NCBI RefSeq assembly: GCF_014642875.1
Contig: NZ_BMJC01000001.1
Location: forward strand, 539,335 to 603,334
Reading direction: 5' to 3'
DNA length: 64,000 bases
Origin: Puia dinghuensis
GTDB taxonomy: Bacteria > Bacteroidota > Bacteroidia > Chitinophagales > Chitinophagaceae
Notes under the pieces: generated by a model
Database searches by the model: none
Told to the model about the DNA's origin: nothing
Seen by the model: only the letters and a program-made list of their open reading frames with translations
Shown: in pieces, positions 18,631-27,412 of the stretch
How positions within the stretch are numbered: the first letter of the stretch is position 1
Layout of the letters: each line of letters starts with the position of its first letter
Translations under genes and position numbers: made by a program

Positions 18631-20475
18631 TCAACTTACCCTTTTCCCTTCCAGCAGCATGTTGACGGCCTGGTCGAGGCTCCCAGCGCGGGTGATATCC
18701 CCGGAATTGACAAAAAAGATCTCGTCGGCGTTCTCGATGGTATTCAGGCGGTGGGCAATGATGACCCGGGTGGTAGTGGCCGGTAGCCGCCGCAGGATGT
18801 CTTCCAGCATTTTCTCCGTAACGGTGTCGATGTTGGCGGTAGCCTCGTCGAGGATGAGCAGTTCGGGGTTGCGGAGGACGGCGCGGATGAAGGCAATCAG
18901 CTGTTTCTGGCCGAGGCTGATGCTATCGCCTGCCGCGAGCACCTTTGTATCGAGGCCTTCGTCGAAGCGGGCGAGCAGGGTCTCCAGGCCGGCGCGGTGC
19001 AGGGCTTCTTCGAGCTGTTCGTTGGTATAGTCCTTATACTCTTCGTTGCCGTATAAGATGTTGTCGCGGACAGTGCCGGTGAAGAGGAAGGGTTCCTGGA
19101 GGATGAAGCCGATCTTTTGCGCGCGTTCGCGCGGCGTATAGGTGCGGATATCCCTGCCATTTAGCAGTACGACACCTTCCGTCGGATCGTAGAGCCGGGC
19201 GATGAGCGAGGCTGTTGTCGTTTTGCCGCCGCCTGTGGGTCCTACGAGGGCATAGGTCTTGCCTTTCTCCATGTGGAAGCTGTTGTGGCGCAGGACGTCC
19301 TTGCTACCGTCATAACGGAAAGAGACATCCTTGAACTCGAGCACGACAGTGCTGCCATTGCCGGAGATGCCGTTGCCCGATGCGGCGGCGGTGACAGGGA
19401 GGGTCACCAGGTCGGATTCGAGGGAGAGTATCTGCGAGATGCGGTCCCAACCGGCGATGGCTACCTGGAAACTGGCCCACAACGCCGCCAGCTGCCGCAA
19501 GGGGTCATAGAAGTAGGACACGTACAGGATAAAGCTGACCAGGAAACCAACCTCCAGGTGACCGGTGCTTACCAGGTAGACGCCGTACAGCAGGACGATC
19601 ATCTGGCCCATGCTGGCCAGCAGGCCATAGACGGGGGTAAAGATATTGTTCGCGATGCCGGCCTTGATAGCGGAGGAATAGTTGTGTTTGTTGGCGGCAT
19701 CGAAACGCTGGCGGAAGTAATCGCGGCGATTGAAAGCCACTACGACCTTAAAATTCCCCAGGCTTTCCTGGATCTCCGCGCTCATGGCGCCGGTGGCTTT
19801 GAGGGCGACGGCGTTCTTTTTCTTTACCCAGGGCGACAGCAATTTTGTATAGATCCACATCAGCGCTGCCGGGGCGAGGGTTGCCAGGCCGAGACGCCAA
19901 TTGAGCCATACCAGGGCAATACCGGCGCCGGTGAGGATAAAGATGCTGGAGACGAATTGCATCAGCGACTGGGAGAAGAACTGGTTGAGCTTGTCGGTAT
20001 CGTTGTTGATGCGGGAGATGAGGTCACCGGCCTTGTTACGGGCGAAGAAAGCGACCGGCAACTCCTGCAATTTGTTGAAGATGGCATTGCGCAGGGTGAA
20101 GAGCAGGTGCTGGCCAAAACCGCCCATGAAGATGGTACGCAGGTACACCGCGGCGAGGTTGACCAGGTAGATCACCAGCAGGCAGGCACAGACGGTAAGG
20201 ACAAGTCCATACCCACTGCCCTGCAGGACATGCCAGCCGAAAATGTCAAGGGAAGTCGCAGCTGCCTTGTGCAACAGCACCTTGTTGATGGTAAAGCCGA
20301 TGAGCACAGGCGGCACCATGCTCAGGATCGCATAGATGACCATCGTCACGAAAGCGAGGATCAGCTTTCCACGCTGCTCGGGCAGCAGGCCCACGAGTTT
20401 GCGCAGGGCCGGCAAGGTCTTGCTCTTGGGTTGTCCTCCGGTGAGGCTGTTAAGATTGTAATTCTGGCTGCTCAT
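18631..20475 (-). CDS. ABC exporter half-transporter with canonical ATPase but altered signature motif
   Basis: A fused permease-ATPase of about 614 residues. Its type I exporter membrane domain occupies roughly residues 25-330 with six helices, followed by the nucleotide-binding domain. Walker A is GPTGGGKTT and Walker B is LLILDEAT with the catalytic Glu present. The signature motif reads SLGQKQ rather than LSGGQ. That departure, together with the partner's Walker B change, is the hallmark of a heterodimeric exporter with one weak ATP site. The start at 20475 was preferred (MSSQ); one 13 residues further up is also open. It overlaps the upstream partner gene by 26 bases. The substrate is unknown; lipids or drugs are typical for the family. 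Confidence 0.9.
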   Translation of the reverse strand: MSSQNYNLNSLTGGQPKSKTLPALRKLVGLLPEQRGKLILAFVTMVIYAILSMVPPVLIGFTINKVLLHKAAATSLDIFGWHVLQGSGYGLVLTVCACLLVIYLVNLAAVYLRTIFMGGFGQHLLFTLRNAIFNKLQELPVAFFARNKAGDLISRINNDTDKLNQFFSQSLMQFVSSIFILTGAGIALVWLNWRLGLATLAPAALMWIYTKLLSPWVKKKNAVALKATGAMSAEIQESLGNFKVVVAFNRRDYFRQRFDAANKHNYSSAIKAGIANNIFTPVYGLLASMGQMIVLLYGVYLVSTGHLEVGFLVSFILYVSYFYDPLRQLAALWASFQVAIAGWDRISQILSLESDLVTLPVTAAASGNGISGNGSTVVLEFKDVSFRYDGSKDVLRHNSFHMEKGKTYALVGPTGGGKTTTASLIARLYDPTEGVVLLNGRDIRTYTPRERAQKIGFILQEPFLFTGTVRDNILYGNEEYKDYTNEQLEEALHRAGLETLLARFDEGLDTKVLAAGDSISLGQKQLIAFIRAVLRNPELLILDEATANIDTVTEKMLEDILRRLPATTTRVIIAHRLNTIENADEIFFVNSGDITRAGSLDQAVNMLLEGKRVS

Positions 20476-22213
20476 AGTGGCTGGTGCTTCTTTGTGATTG
20501 ATAGATCTGTACATATTCCGGGCAAGTCGCCATTAATTGGGAATGAGTGCCGGTGGCGATCATTTCTCCTTCCATCAGTAAAACGATTTGGTCATAGTCT
20601 TCGATGGAAGCGATCTTCTGCGTGACCGACAGCAGGGTGATACCGGGATAGTTCTGCCGGACATTGGCCAGGATCTTCTGTTCGGTCTGGGTATCCACGC
20701 GGGCCGTGAAATCGTCCAGCAGGAGGATGCGGGGTTCGATGGCCAGGGCGCGCGCCAGCATGATCCGCTGCTTCTGGCCGCCGGAGAGGGTAGTACCCCG
20801 TTCGGAGACGACGGTATCCAGTTTTTCCGGCAAAGAGTCGATAAAGTCTTTCAGCTCTGCGGTGGCGATGGCTTTCTCCAGCGATTCGTCGGTGACGGCA
20901 TCGCTGAAGGCGATATTCTCGCGGATGCTCATATTGAAGATGATGCTGTCCTGGAAGACGAAACCGACCTGCTGGTGGAAATCTTCTTTTTTATACTGCT
21001 CCAGTGGTTGTCCGTCGTACGTTACTGTCCCCTTGTTGGGTTGGTTGAGTCCGATGAGCAGGTAGAGCAACTGCGTTTTACCGGCTGCGGTAGGGCCGAT
21101 GACAGCCGTCTTCGATGAACCCGCGACGCTGAAGGAGATGTCTTTCAGGGCATATTTTTCGCCAAAGGCGACCGACACGTCATTGAGCTCAATATTTCCT
21201 TCCAGGCCGCTGACCAGGGTGCCGGTCTCTACCGGGTCGGGGATATTGAGGACGCCGCTGATGCGCCCGTAGGAAGCCTGGGCCTGGGCGATGACATTGC
21301 TCATAAACCCGATGACCAGGATGGGGAAGATGAGCATCGTGAGGTAACTGTTGAAGGCCGAGAAATTACCCAGTGTCATCTGTCCCCCGATGACATAGTG
21401 ACCGCCGAGGGCGAGGATGGTCAGGGTGGCGAGGTTAGCCGTGAAGATGATCACGGGGATAAGGGAGGCGAACAATTTCAGGATGCGCAAACCGAGATTT
21501 AGCGCTTTTGCATTTGCTTCGAGAAATTTCGCGTATTCCAGTTGCTGGGAATGGATCACCCGGATGAGGGCTGCGCCGAGAATACTTTCATTGATCACTT
21601 TATTAAGCCAGTCGATGACCTCCCGGCTGGCCTTGAACAGCACCCGTACTTTTTTTAGAATGATGTAGAAAGTAAAGCCGATGATGGGGATGATGGCGAT
21701 GACACAGAGTGCCAGCTGCCATTGGATCCTCAACATGAGGATGCTGGCGCCGAGGATGATAAAGACGGAGGAGCAGATGGAGACGACGGCCTGCGAAACA
21801 AACATTTTGATGGAATCGACATCCGCCGTCAGGTTGGTCAGCAGCTTGGCGGGGTTGGTCTTTTGCAGAAAGCTGTAGTTCTGTCTCGAGATGCGGTTAG
21901 CCAGCTGCGTGCGAAGATCGCGCGCTACTTTTTCGGAAGCAAAGGTCTGGATAAAGCTCATCCCATAAGCGAAGAGAAACACGCCGATGGAGGCGGCGAG
22001 AAATTCCCATACGATGCCGTGTACGTCCCATTTATGACCGACGAAGGCATCGATGCCCTGGGCGATGATCTTTGGGATGGTCAGGCTGATGCTGTTCATG
22101 ACGAGGGACAGCACCACCAGCAGCAGGATAAGCCGGCGATAGGGTTTTAGCAATGCAAAAAGACTGGGGCCCTTTGGTTTGCCGGTATGTTGGGATGGCT
22201 TTTCTTTACTCAT
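20450..22213 (-). CDS. ABC exporter half-transporter with degenerate Walker B
   Basis: A 587-residue fused permease-ATPase, first gene of a two-gene operon. The membrane domain spans about residues 20-310 with six helices. In the ATPase domain Walker A is GPTAAGKTQ, the signature is a perfect LSGGQKQR, and Walker B is ILLLDDFTA, where Asp replaces the catalytic Glu. Its partner has the opposite pattern, so the two would form a TM287/288- or BmrCD-like heterodimer with one consensus and one degenerate site. It diverges from the glutaminase-like gene across a 132-base gap. The substrate is unknown. Confidence 0.9.
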   Translation of the reverse strand: MSKEKPSQHTGKPKGPSLFALLKPYRRLILLLVVLSLVMNSISLTIPKIIAQGIDAFVGHKWDVHGIVWEFLAASIGVFLFAYGMSFIQTFASEKVARDLRTQLANRISRQNYSFLQKTNPAKLLTNLTADVDSIKMFVSQAVVSICSSVFIILGASILMLRIQWQLALCVIAIIPIIGFTFYIILKKVRVLFKASREVIDWLNKVINESILGAALIRVIHSQQLEYAKFLEANAKALNLGLRILKLFASLIPVIIFTANLATLTILALGGHYVIGGQMTLGNFSAFNSYLTMLIFPILVIGFMSNVIAQAQASYGRISGVLNIPDPVETGTLVSGLEGNIELNDVSVAFGEKYALKDISFSVAGSSKTAVIGPTAAGKTQLLYLLIGLNQPNKGTVTYDGQPLEQYKKEDFHQQVGFVFQDSIIFNMSIRENIAFSDAVTDESLEKAIATAELKDFIDSLPEKLDTVVSERGTTLSGGQKQRIMLARALAIEPRILLLDDFTARVDTQTEQKILANVRQNYPGITLLSVTQKIASIEDYDQIVLLMEGEMIATGTHSQLMATCPEYVQIYQSQRSTSHYEQPELQS

Positions 22214-22313
22214 AACGTCGGTAAAATTAGGAAAATAAGCAACGGGGTGAAGACGATTCCCGGAAGCCGCAGGAAAAGGACGGTGGATGGGGGGTAAATG
22301 TCGGTGGAAGGAT

Positions 22314-22321
22314 TATATTTG
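22314..22321 (+). promoter_or_regulatory. Candidate Bacteroidota -7 promoter box (TATATTTG)
   Basis: The octamer exactly matches TAnnTTTG and ends 24 bases before the chosen ATG of the glutaminase-like gene. No TTG was found at a good -33 distance, so support is partial. Its position argues against the upstream ATG at 22298, which would precede the transcription start. Confidence 0.4.
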
Positions 22322-22345
22322 CCCCTTCCCAGGCAAAATCAACAT

Positions 22346-24310
22346 ATGAGAAAAATACTATTGGGTCTTTTTCTGCTGCAGCAATCAGCCATTGGTCAAT
22401 TACGGCAGATGCCCGCCTACCCGTTGATAACCCATTCCACTTATTTTAGTGTATGGTCTTTCACTGACACGCTAAGCAGCCAGGAGACCCGGCATTGGAC
22501 GGGTAAGCCTCAGCCGCTGTTGGGTGTGCTTACCGTTGACGGCAGGCGCTATCGTTTTCTGGGCAAGCCGACACTGGAAGACAGCAGCCTTTCATCGACC
22601 ATCCCCGCCGAGCAGCAATGGGTAAGCGTGAATGCCACACAGACCAAATACCAGTTCGCCTGCGGCGGCGTCGATCTGTCGCTGACGTTTACCTCTCCTT
22701 TATTTTTGAACGATCTGACGCTTTTATCCCGACCCATCACGTATATTTCTTTCCGCTTGCGAAGCAATGACGGCCAGACCCATAGCGCTCAACTATATTT
22801 CGGGGTCGCCGGTGTGCTGGCGGCGAATACTCCCGACCAGGAATTGAAAATAGATAAAGGAATGACGGGAGGGCTTGCCTATCTAAGGGCGGGGACAAAG
22901 GAGCAACCGGTGTTGAAGAAGAAAGGAGACGATCTGCGCATCGACTGGGGCTATGTCTATGTCGCCACACCTGCCGAGCAGGGTCTTGTGCAAACCATCG
23001 GATCGGGGTTTCTGCATACGGGTTTTCCCTCGGTGAAAGTGGGCGAAGACCCCGTAGAGAAATTGATCCTTATAGGTTATGACGAACGGTATTCGGTGGA
23101 GTTCTTCCATAGGAAGCTGGTACCGTGGTGGCGCAGCCATCCCGAGGCAGGCGTAAAAAAACCGACCATGGACGGGCTGCTGCAGACGGCTTATGCCGGT
23201 TATGACAAGATATTGTCGCGTTGTGATACCTTCAACAAAACGATGTATTCCACAGCGCTCACCGTGGGAGGAGAACACTATGCCGATGTTTGCGTGGCAG
23301 CTTACCGTCAAAGTATTGCCGCACATGCGCTGGTGAAGAGCCCGAAGGGAGAGTTGCTCTTCCTGTCCAAGGAGAATTTCAGCAATGGCAGCATCAATAC
23401 GGTGGATGTCACCTATCCTTCCGCCCCGTTGTACCTGTTGTATAATCCGCACCTGCTGGAAGGGATGCTCAACGGCATCTTTTATTACAGCGAGAGTCAC
23501 AAGTGGAAGAAACCATTTGCGGCGCACGACCTGGGGACCTATCCCATTGCCAATGGACAGACCTATGGTGAGGACATGCCGGTGGAAGAATGCGGCAATA
23601 TGATCCTGCTCACCGCGGCCATCACCAGGGCCGAGAACAAGGCCGACTATGCCCGACGGCATTGGGCGACCCTTACTACCTGGGCGCATTATTTGGAAGT
23701 GAACGGCTTTGATCCGGTGAACCAATTGTGTACTGATGATTTTGCGGGACATCTGGCGCGCAATGCAAATCTCTCCATAAAGGCCATCGTCGCCCTGGGC
23801 GCCTATGGCTGGATGGCAGGACAGCTGGGAATGGAAGCGGAAGCCCAAAAGTACAAGGGGCTGGCGGCGGGGCTGGCGAAGAAATGGATGACCCTCGCCG
23901 ATGCCGGCGATCACTATGCGCTGACCTTTGACCGCAAAGACAGCTGGAGCCAGAAATACAATTTGGTATGGGATAAGCTGCTGGGCCTGCAGCTGTTTCC
24001 TACGGAGGTGTATGAGAAAGAAGTAGCCTGGTATTTAACCCATCAGGAGCCCTTCGGTTTGCCGCTGGATAGCCGAAAGACGTATACCAAATCGGATTGG
24101 ATTTGCTGGACGGCGAGTCTAACGTCCCGGCCGGAAGACTTTACCGCCGTGATCGACCCGATCTATCGCTATCTTACGGAGACCCCCAGCCGGGTACCGC
24201 TTAGCGACTGGCATGAGACGACCAATGGCCGGCAGGTGGGATTCCAGGCCCGGAGTGTAGTGGGAGGGTATTTTATCCGGTTACTCGACTATCAATGGAA
24301 TAATAAATAA
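22346..24310 (+). CDS. Secreted glutaminase-A-like protein (DUF5127/DUF4965/DUF1793 architecture)
   Basis: A 654-residue exported protein similar in layout to fungal glutaminase A: an N-terminal beta-rich domain (about residues 40-230), then a helical toroid-like domain to the C-terminus. The signal peptide is clear with the start at 22346 (MRKILLG, ending IGQ). Conserved-looking helical motifs include HDLGTYP, EECGNMILLTAA and LGAYGWMAGQLG, of the kind seen in alpha/alpha-toroid hydrolases. In Bacteroidota such genes often sit beside glycoside hydrolases, and here a GH92 enzyme starts one base after its stop. Real glutaminase activity is not proven for bacterial members; a glycan- or glycopeptide-related role is equally possible. 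Confidence 0.82.
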   Translation: MRKILLGLFLLQQSAIGQLRQMPAYPLITHSTYFSVWSFTDTLSSQETRHWTGKPQPLLGVLTVDGRRYRFLGKPTLEDSSLSSTIPAEQQWVSVNATQTKYQFACGGVDLSLTFTSPLFLNDLTLLSRPITYISFRLRSNDGQTHSAQLYFGVAGVLAANTPDQELKIDKGMTGGLAYLRAGTKEQPVLKKKGDDLRIDWGYVYVATPAEQGLVQTIGSGFLHTGFPSVKVGEDPVEKLILIGYDERYSVEFFHRKLVPWWRSHPEAGVKKPTMDGLLQTAYAGYDKILSRCDTFNKTMYSTALTVGGEHYADVCVAAYRQSIAAHALVKSPKGELLFLSKENFSNGSINTVDVTYPSAPLYLLYNPHLLEGMLNGIFYYSESHKWKKPFAAHDLGTYPIANGQTYGEDMPVEECGNMILLTAAITRAENKADYARRHWATLTTWAHYLEVNGFDPVNQLCTDDFAGHLARNANLSIKAIVALGAYGWMAGQLGMEAEAQKYKGLAAGLAKKWMTLADAGDHYALTFDRKDSWSQKYNLVWDKLLGLQLFPTEVYEKEVAWYLTHQEPFGLPLDSRKTYTKSDWICWTASLTSRPEDFTAVIDPIYRYLTETPSRVPLSDWHETTNGRQVGFQARSVVGGYFIRLLDYQWNNK

Positions 24311-24311
24311 T

Positions 24312-26594
24312 ATGCGGCAATTCTTTTCAGTATGTATCCTGGCCCTGCCCGTGCTGGCCACGGCGCAGGACAACCTCCTGCAATATGTCCATCCGATGAT
24401 CGGCACACAACGCATGGGGCATGTCTACCCCGGAGCCACTTCCCCTTTTGGCGCCGTTCAGCTGAGTCCCGACACCGACACCATCCCTTATGAGGTGAAT
24501 GGTAAGTATAACCCTGATGTATATAAATACTGTGCCGGCTATCAATATGACGACAAAACGATCGTGGGGTTCAGCCATACACATTTCAGCGGTACGGGCC
24601 ATTCCGATCTGGGGGATTTTTTGGTTATGCCAACGGTGGGTGAGCTGAAACTGAACCCTGGTGTTGCCAGCCAGCCGCGGAGCGGCTTTCGTTCGGCTTT
24701 TAGCCATGCGACAGAGACGGCAGAGGCCGACTATTATAAAGTAAGACTGGACGATTATAATATTCTCGCGGAGCTGACGACGACGACAAGAGTGGGTTTT
24801 CACCAGTATACATTCCCTGCTTCCGACCAGGCGCATATCATCCTCGACCTTGTGCATGGGATCTACAATTACGAGGATAAGAATGTATGGACCTACGTCC
24901 GTGTGGTAAATGATACCCTTGTAACAGGGTATCGACAAACAAGCGGCTGGGCCCGGACGCGGACAGTCTATTTTGCCATGACATTCTCCAAGCCTTTCTA
25001 TCAGTACGGGGCCCGCAAGTACGACCGGAGACAGGCTTATCACGGTTTCTGGGGGCACTTCGATCAGAACCATAATTTCCCCGAACAGGCAGGGCGGCAG
25101 ATGCGGCTTTATTTTGATTTCCGGACGCAGGAGGGAGAAAAGGTCAAGCTGAAATTCGCCCTGTCGCCGGTGAGTATGGAAGGAGCATTGCTGAATCTCC
25201 GGACGGAGATCCCGGGGTGGGACTTCGAGGCGGTAAAGCGCGAGGGGCAGGCGGCCTGGAATAAGGAGCTGAGCAAGGTGCAGATCGATGCGGACCAGGA
25301 CGATAAGGAGAATTTCTATACATCGATGTACCATGCTTTTATCAATCCCACGGTATACATGGATGTGGATGGAAGCTATCGCGGGCTTGATCAGCAGGAC
25401 CATAAAGCCGATGGATTTGTCAACTATACCACCTTTTCGCTATGGGATACTCATCGTGCCCTGCATCCTCTTTTCAACATTTTGGAGCCGGCGCGCAACG
25501 CCGATATGATCCGCAGCATGCTGGCGCACTACCAGCAGAGCGCTGAGCACATGCTGCCTGTCTGGGCACACTATGCCAATGAGAACTGGTGTATGTCGGG
25601 ATATCACGCCGTATCTGTGATCGCAGACGCGATCGCTAAGGGAAATACGCCATCCAATGATTTTGCCAACCAGGCCCTGGATGCCTGTATCGCCACTTCC
25701 ACGCGGCGCAGCTTTGAAGGATTGGGGGCGTATATTGATAAGGGGTATATTCCCTCGGAGCAGGACGGCGTATCCGTATCTTCCACGCTGGAATATGCCT
25801 ATGACGACTGGTGTATCGCCCAGGCAGCGAAGAAGCTGGGCCGGATGGATGTCTATGCCGTCTACAGCAAAAGGGCGGAGAACTACAAAAATGTATGGGA
25901 CCCTTCCGTGGGGTATATGCGACCGCGGCTCGGCGACGGGAGCTTCCGAAAAGACTTCGATGTGCTTACCACCAATGGCCAGGGTTTTATCGAGGGCAAT
26001 GCCTGGAATTACAGCCTCTATGTACCTCATGATCCCAAGGCGTTGATAAGCCTCTACGGCGGCAATAAGCGCTTTGTACAGCATCTCGACTCTCTTTTCA
26101 CCATGGAACTGCCAGATAAGTTCTTTGCGGAGACAGAGGATATCACCCGGGACGGCATCATTGGCAACTATGTACATGGGAACGAACCTTCTCACCATGT
26201 GGCCTATCTGTACGACTGGACGGATCAGCCCTGGAAGACGCAGGAGCGGGTGCGGATGATCCTGAAAAAACAATATGGTCCGAGGCCCGATGGGTTGGGT
26301 GGGAATGACGATTGCGGTCAGATGAGCGCCTGGTATATTTTTACGGCCCTCGGCTTTTATCCCGTGGCGCCGGGTTCAGACCAATACGCCCTTGGCAGTC
26401 CGGCGGTAACGCGGGCGTCGCTGCTGCTGGAAAATGGCAAGACATTTACAATAGAGACTGACAATCAGGGGGATAAAAACGTATATGTGCGGAAAGTGAC
26501 GTTAAATGGCCAGCCGCTGACCCGGCATTATATCACCCATGCAGAGATTATGAATGGGGGAAAACTGGTGTTTTATATGAGTGCAAAACATTAG
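24312..26594 (+). CDS. Secreted GH92 alpha-mannosidase
   Basis: A 760-residue exported exo-alpha-mannosidase of family GH92, calcium-dependent and inverting. The signal peptide ends ATAQ. The N-terminal sandwich begins with the typical YVHPMIGTQ, then YPGATSPFGAVQLSPDT. In the catalytic (alpha/alpha)6 domain the acid Glu625 lies in HGNEPSHHVAYLYDW, and the acidic pair Asp666-Asp667 lies in GGNDDCGQMSAWY, where the base is expected. GH92 enzymes trim N-glycans and other mannosides; linkage specificity cannot be read here. It starts one base after the upstream glutaminase-like gene, so the two are translated from one message. Confidence 0.94.
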   Translation: MRQFFSVCILALPVLATAQDNLLQYVHPMIGTQRMGHVYPGATSPFGAVQLSPDTDTIPYEVNGKYNPDVYKYCAGYQYDDKTIVGFSHTHFSGTGHSDLGDFLVMPTVGELKLNPGVASQPRSGFRSAFSHATETAEADYYKVRLDDYNILAELTTTTRVGFHQYTFPASDQAHIILDLVHGIYNYEDKNVWTYVRVVNDTLVTGYRQTSGWARTRTVYFAMTFSKPFYQYGARKYDRRQAYHGFWGHFDQNHNFPEQAGRQMRLYFDFRTQEGEKVKLKFALSPVSMEGALLNLRTEIPGWDFEAVKREGQAAWNKELSKVQIDADQDDKENFYTSMYHAFINPTVYMDVDGSYRGLDQQDHKADGFVNYTTFSLWDTHRALHPLFNILEPARNADMIRSMLAHYQQSAEHMLPVWAHYANENWCMSGYHAVSVIADAIAKGNTPSNDFANQALDACIATSTRRSFEGLGAYIDKGYIPSEQDGVSVSSTLEYAYDDWCIAQAAKKLGRMDVYAVYSKRAENYKNVWDPSVGYMRPRLGDGSFRKDFDVLTTNGQGFIEGNAWNYSLYVPHDPKALISLYGGNKRFVQHLDSLFTMELPDKFFAETEDITRDGIIGNYVHGNEPSHHVAYLYDWTDQPWKTQERVRMILKKQYGPRPDGLGGNDDCGQMSAWYIFTALGFYPVAPGSDQYALGSPAVTRASLLLENGKTFTIETDNQGDKNVYVRKVTLNGQPLTRHYITHAEIMNGGKLVFYMSAKH

Positions 26595-26681
26595 AGATGT
26601 CTTCCCGGGCTTGGAAATATCCGGTTTTTTTCATATATTAGATAGGTGTAATTGATTATTGTCAAATTAAATTTCCGTCAT

Positions 26682-26801
26682 ATGAAAAAAGCAACACATT
26701 CCATGCACGGCAGCGCAGCCGCTACAACGATACTGCTGGCCGTTGCGTTTATTGGTCTGGTTATGTTCTTATCATATTTGTTTATTTCCGGCAACAGCTA
26801 A
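26682..26801 (+). CDS. 39-residue single-span membrane peptide
   Basis: A short reading frame with an ATG at 26682 and a TAA at 26799-26801. The product starts MKKATHSMHG, has one hydrophobic helix at about residues 15-35 (ILLAVAFIGLVMFLSYLF), and ends SGNS. A basic N-terminus followed by one helix suggests an N-in membrane peptide. It sits in an AT-rich intergenic region 87 bases after the GH92 gene, and a strong terminator follows 20 bases after its stop, which supports a real transcript. No family was recognised; a small modulator of a membrane complex is one possibility. Confidence 0.5.
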   Translation: MKKATHSMHGSAAATTILLAVAFIGLVMFLSYLFISGNS

Positions 26802-26820
26802 GGGCCGATCTGACCCATAC

Positions 26821-26853
26821 AAAAGGCCGACTTCCCCAAGTCGGCCTTTTTTT
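26821..26853. terminator. Bidirectional intrinsic terminator
   Basis: The stem AAAAGGCCGACTT / AAGTCGGCCTTTT has a CCCC loop and is followed by further Ts. It can work in both directions because A-runs and T-runs flank the stem. It serves the small membrane ORF on the plus strand and the lipoprotein gene ending at 26872 on the minus strand. Confidence 0.9.
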
Positions 26854-26871
26854 ATTGAAATCATTTGCCAC

Positions 26872-27342
26872 TCAGGGATTCACCGTATAGGTGATATTGA
26901 ATTTACCATTGGTGATAACTACGCTGTCATTGACATTGGTGGTGTCGTGTGCAATGGCATTAAAGGTGCCGGTCATCTTATGGGCGAAGCTATCCAGGGA
27001 AGTGATGGTCGCCTGCACCTGCCTCTTTGAACCGAAGGCATCATACTCGATGCCTTTGTCGGAGTAGGTGAGGACCAGCGAATCCGACGTAAAGGTTTTG
27101 TTGACGGGCAGCGGGTAGGGCAGCGTCAATTGGAAAACGGAGGTGTCTTTGTTTTGCCGGGAATAGCTGTAGATGGCGTACAGGTTGAGGGAGCTGGAGA
27201 AGGCTGCAAGTGTGCTCGTGCTCTGATAGGTGCTGCTGCCAACCGTAGCGGACAAGGTGCCGGAACCGGAGGACGGATTGTTGTTCTTGCCGCATGCGGC
27301 GATGAGGAGGAGGGAGAGAAGAGTGAAGACCGTATATCGCAT
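26872..27342 (-). CDS. Small lipoprotein, paralogue 1
   Basis: A 156-residue lipoprotein of unknown function. The start at 27342 gives a clean signal (MRYTVFTLL, lipobox IAAC); the longer open frame upstream lacks one. After a Ser/Asn-rich linker the mature part is predicted to be mostly beta strand, and it ends SVVITNGKFNITYTVNP. This ending and the preceding TSLDS...KMTGTFNA region match the next gene closely, so the two are tandem duplicates. Each has its own terminator, so they form separate transcription units. A surface or outer-membrane location is likely; nothing more can be said. Confidence 0.8.
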   Translation of the reverse strand: MRYTVFTLLSLLLIAACGKNNNPSSGSGTLSATVGSSTYQSTSTLAAFSSSLNLYAIYSYSRQNKDTSVFQLTLPYPLPVNKTFTSDSLVLTYSDKGIEYDAFGSKRQVQATITSLDSFAHKMTGTFNAIAHDTTNVNDSVVITNGKFNITYTVNP

Positions 27343-27365
27343 CAGTTTTTGGGGTAAAAGTATAC

Positions 27366-27389
27366 AAAAAAGGCCGGCGTCAGCCGGCC
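27366..27389 (-). terminator. Intrinsic terminator after lipoprotein paralogue 2
   Basis: On the minus strand the stem GGCCGGC / GCCGGCC with a four-base loop is followed by TTTTTT. It lies 24 bases after the stop of the upstream lipoprotein gene and just before the start of the other paralogue, separating their transcripts. Confidence 0.85.
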
Positions 27390-27412
27390 CATATGAGAGA
27401 TTTATAGAAGAT

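Noticed and set aside
19273-20625. 450-codon plus-strand frame antisense to the ABC exporter genes
   Set aside because: A composition shadow of two well-supported ABC genes; no recognisable domain or own start signal.
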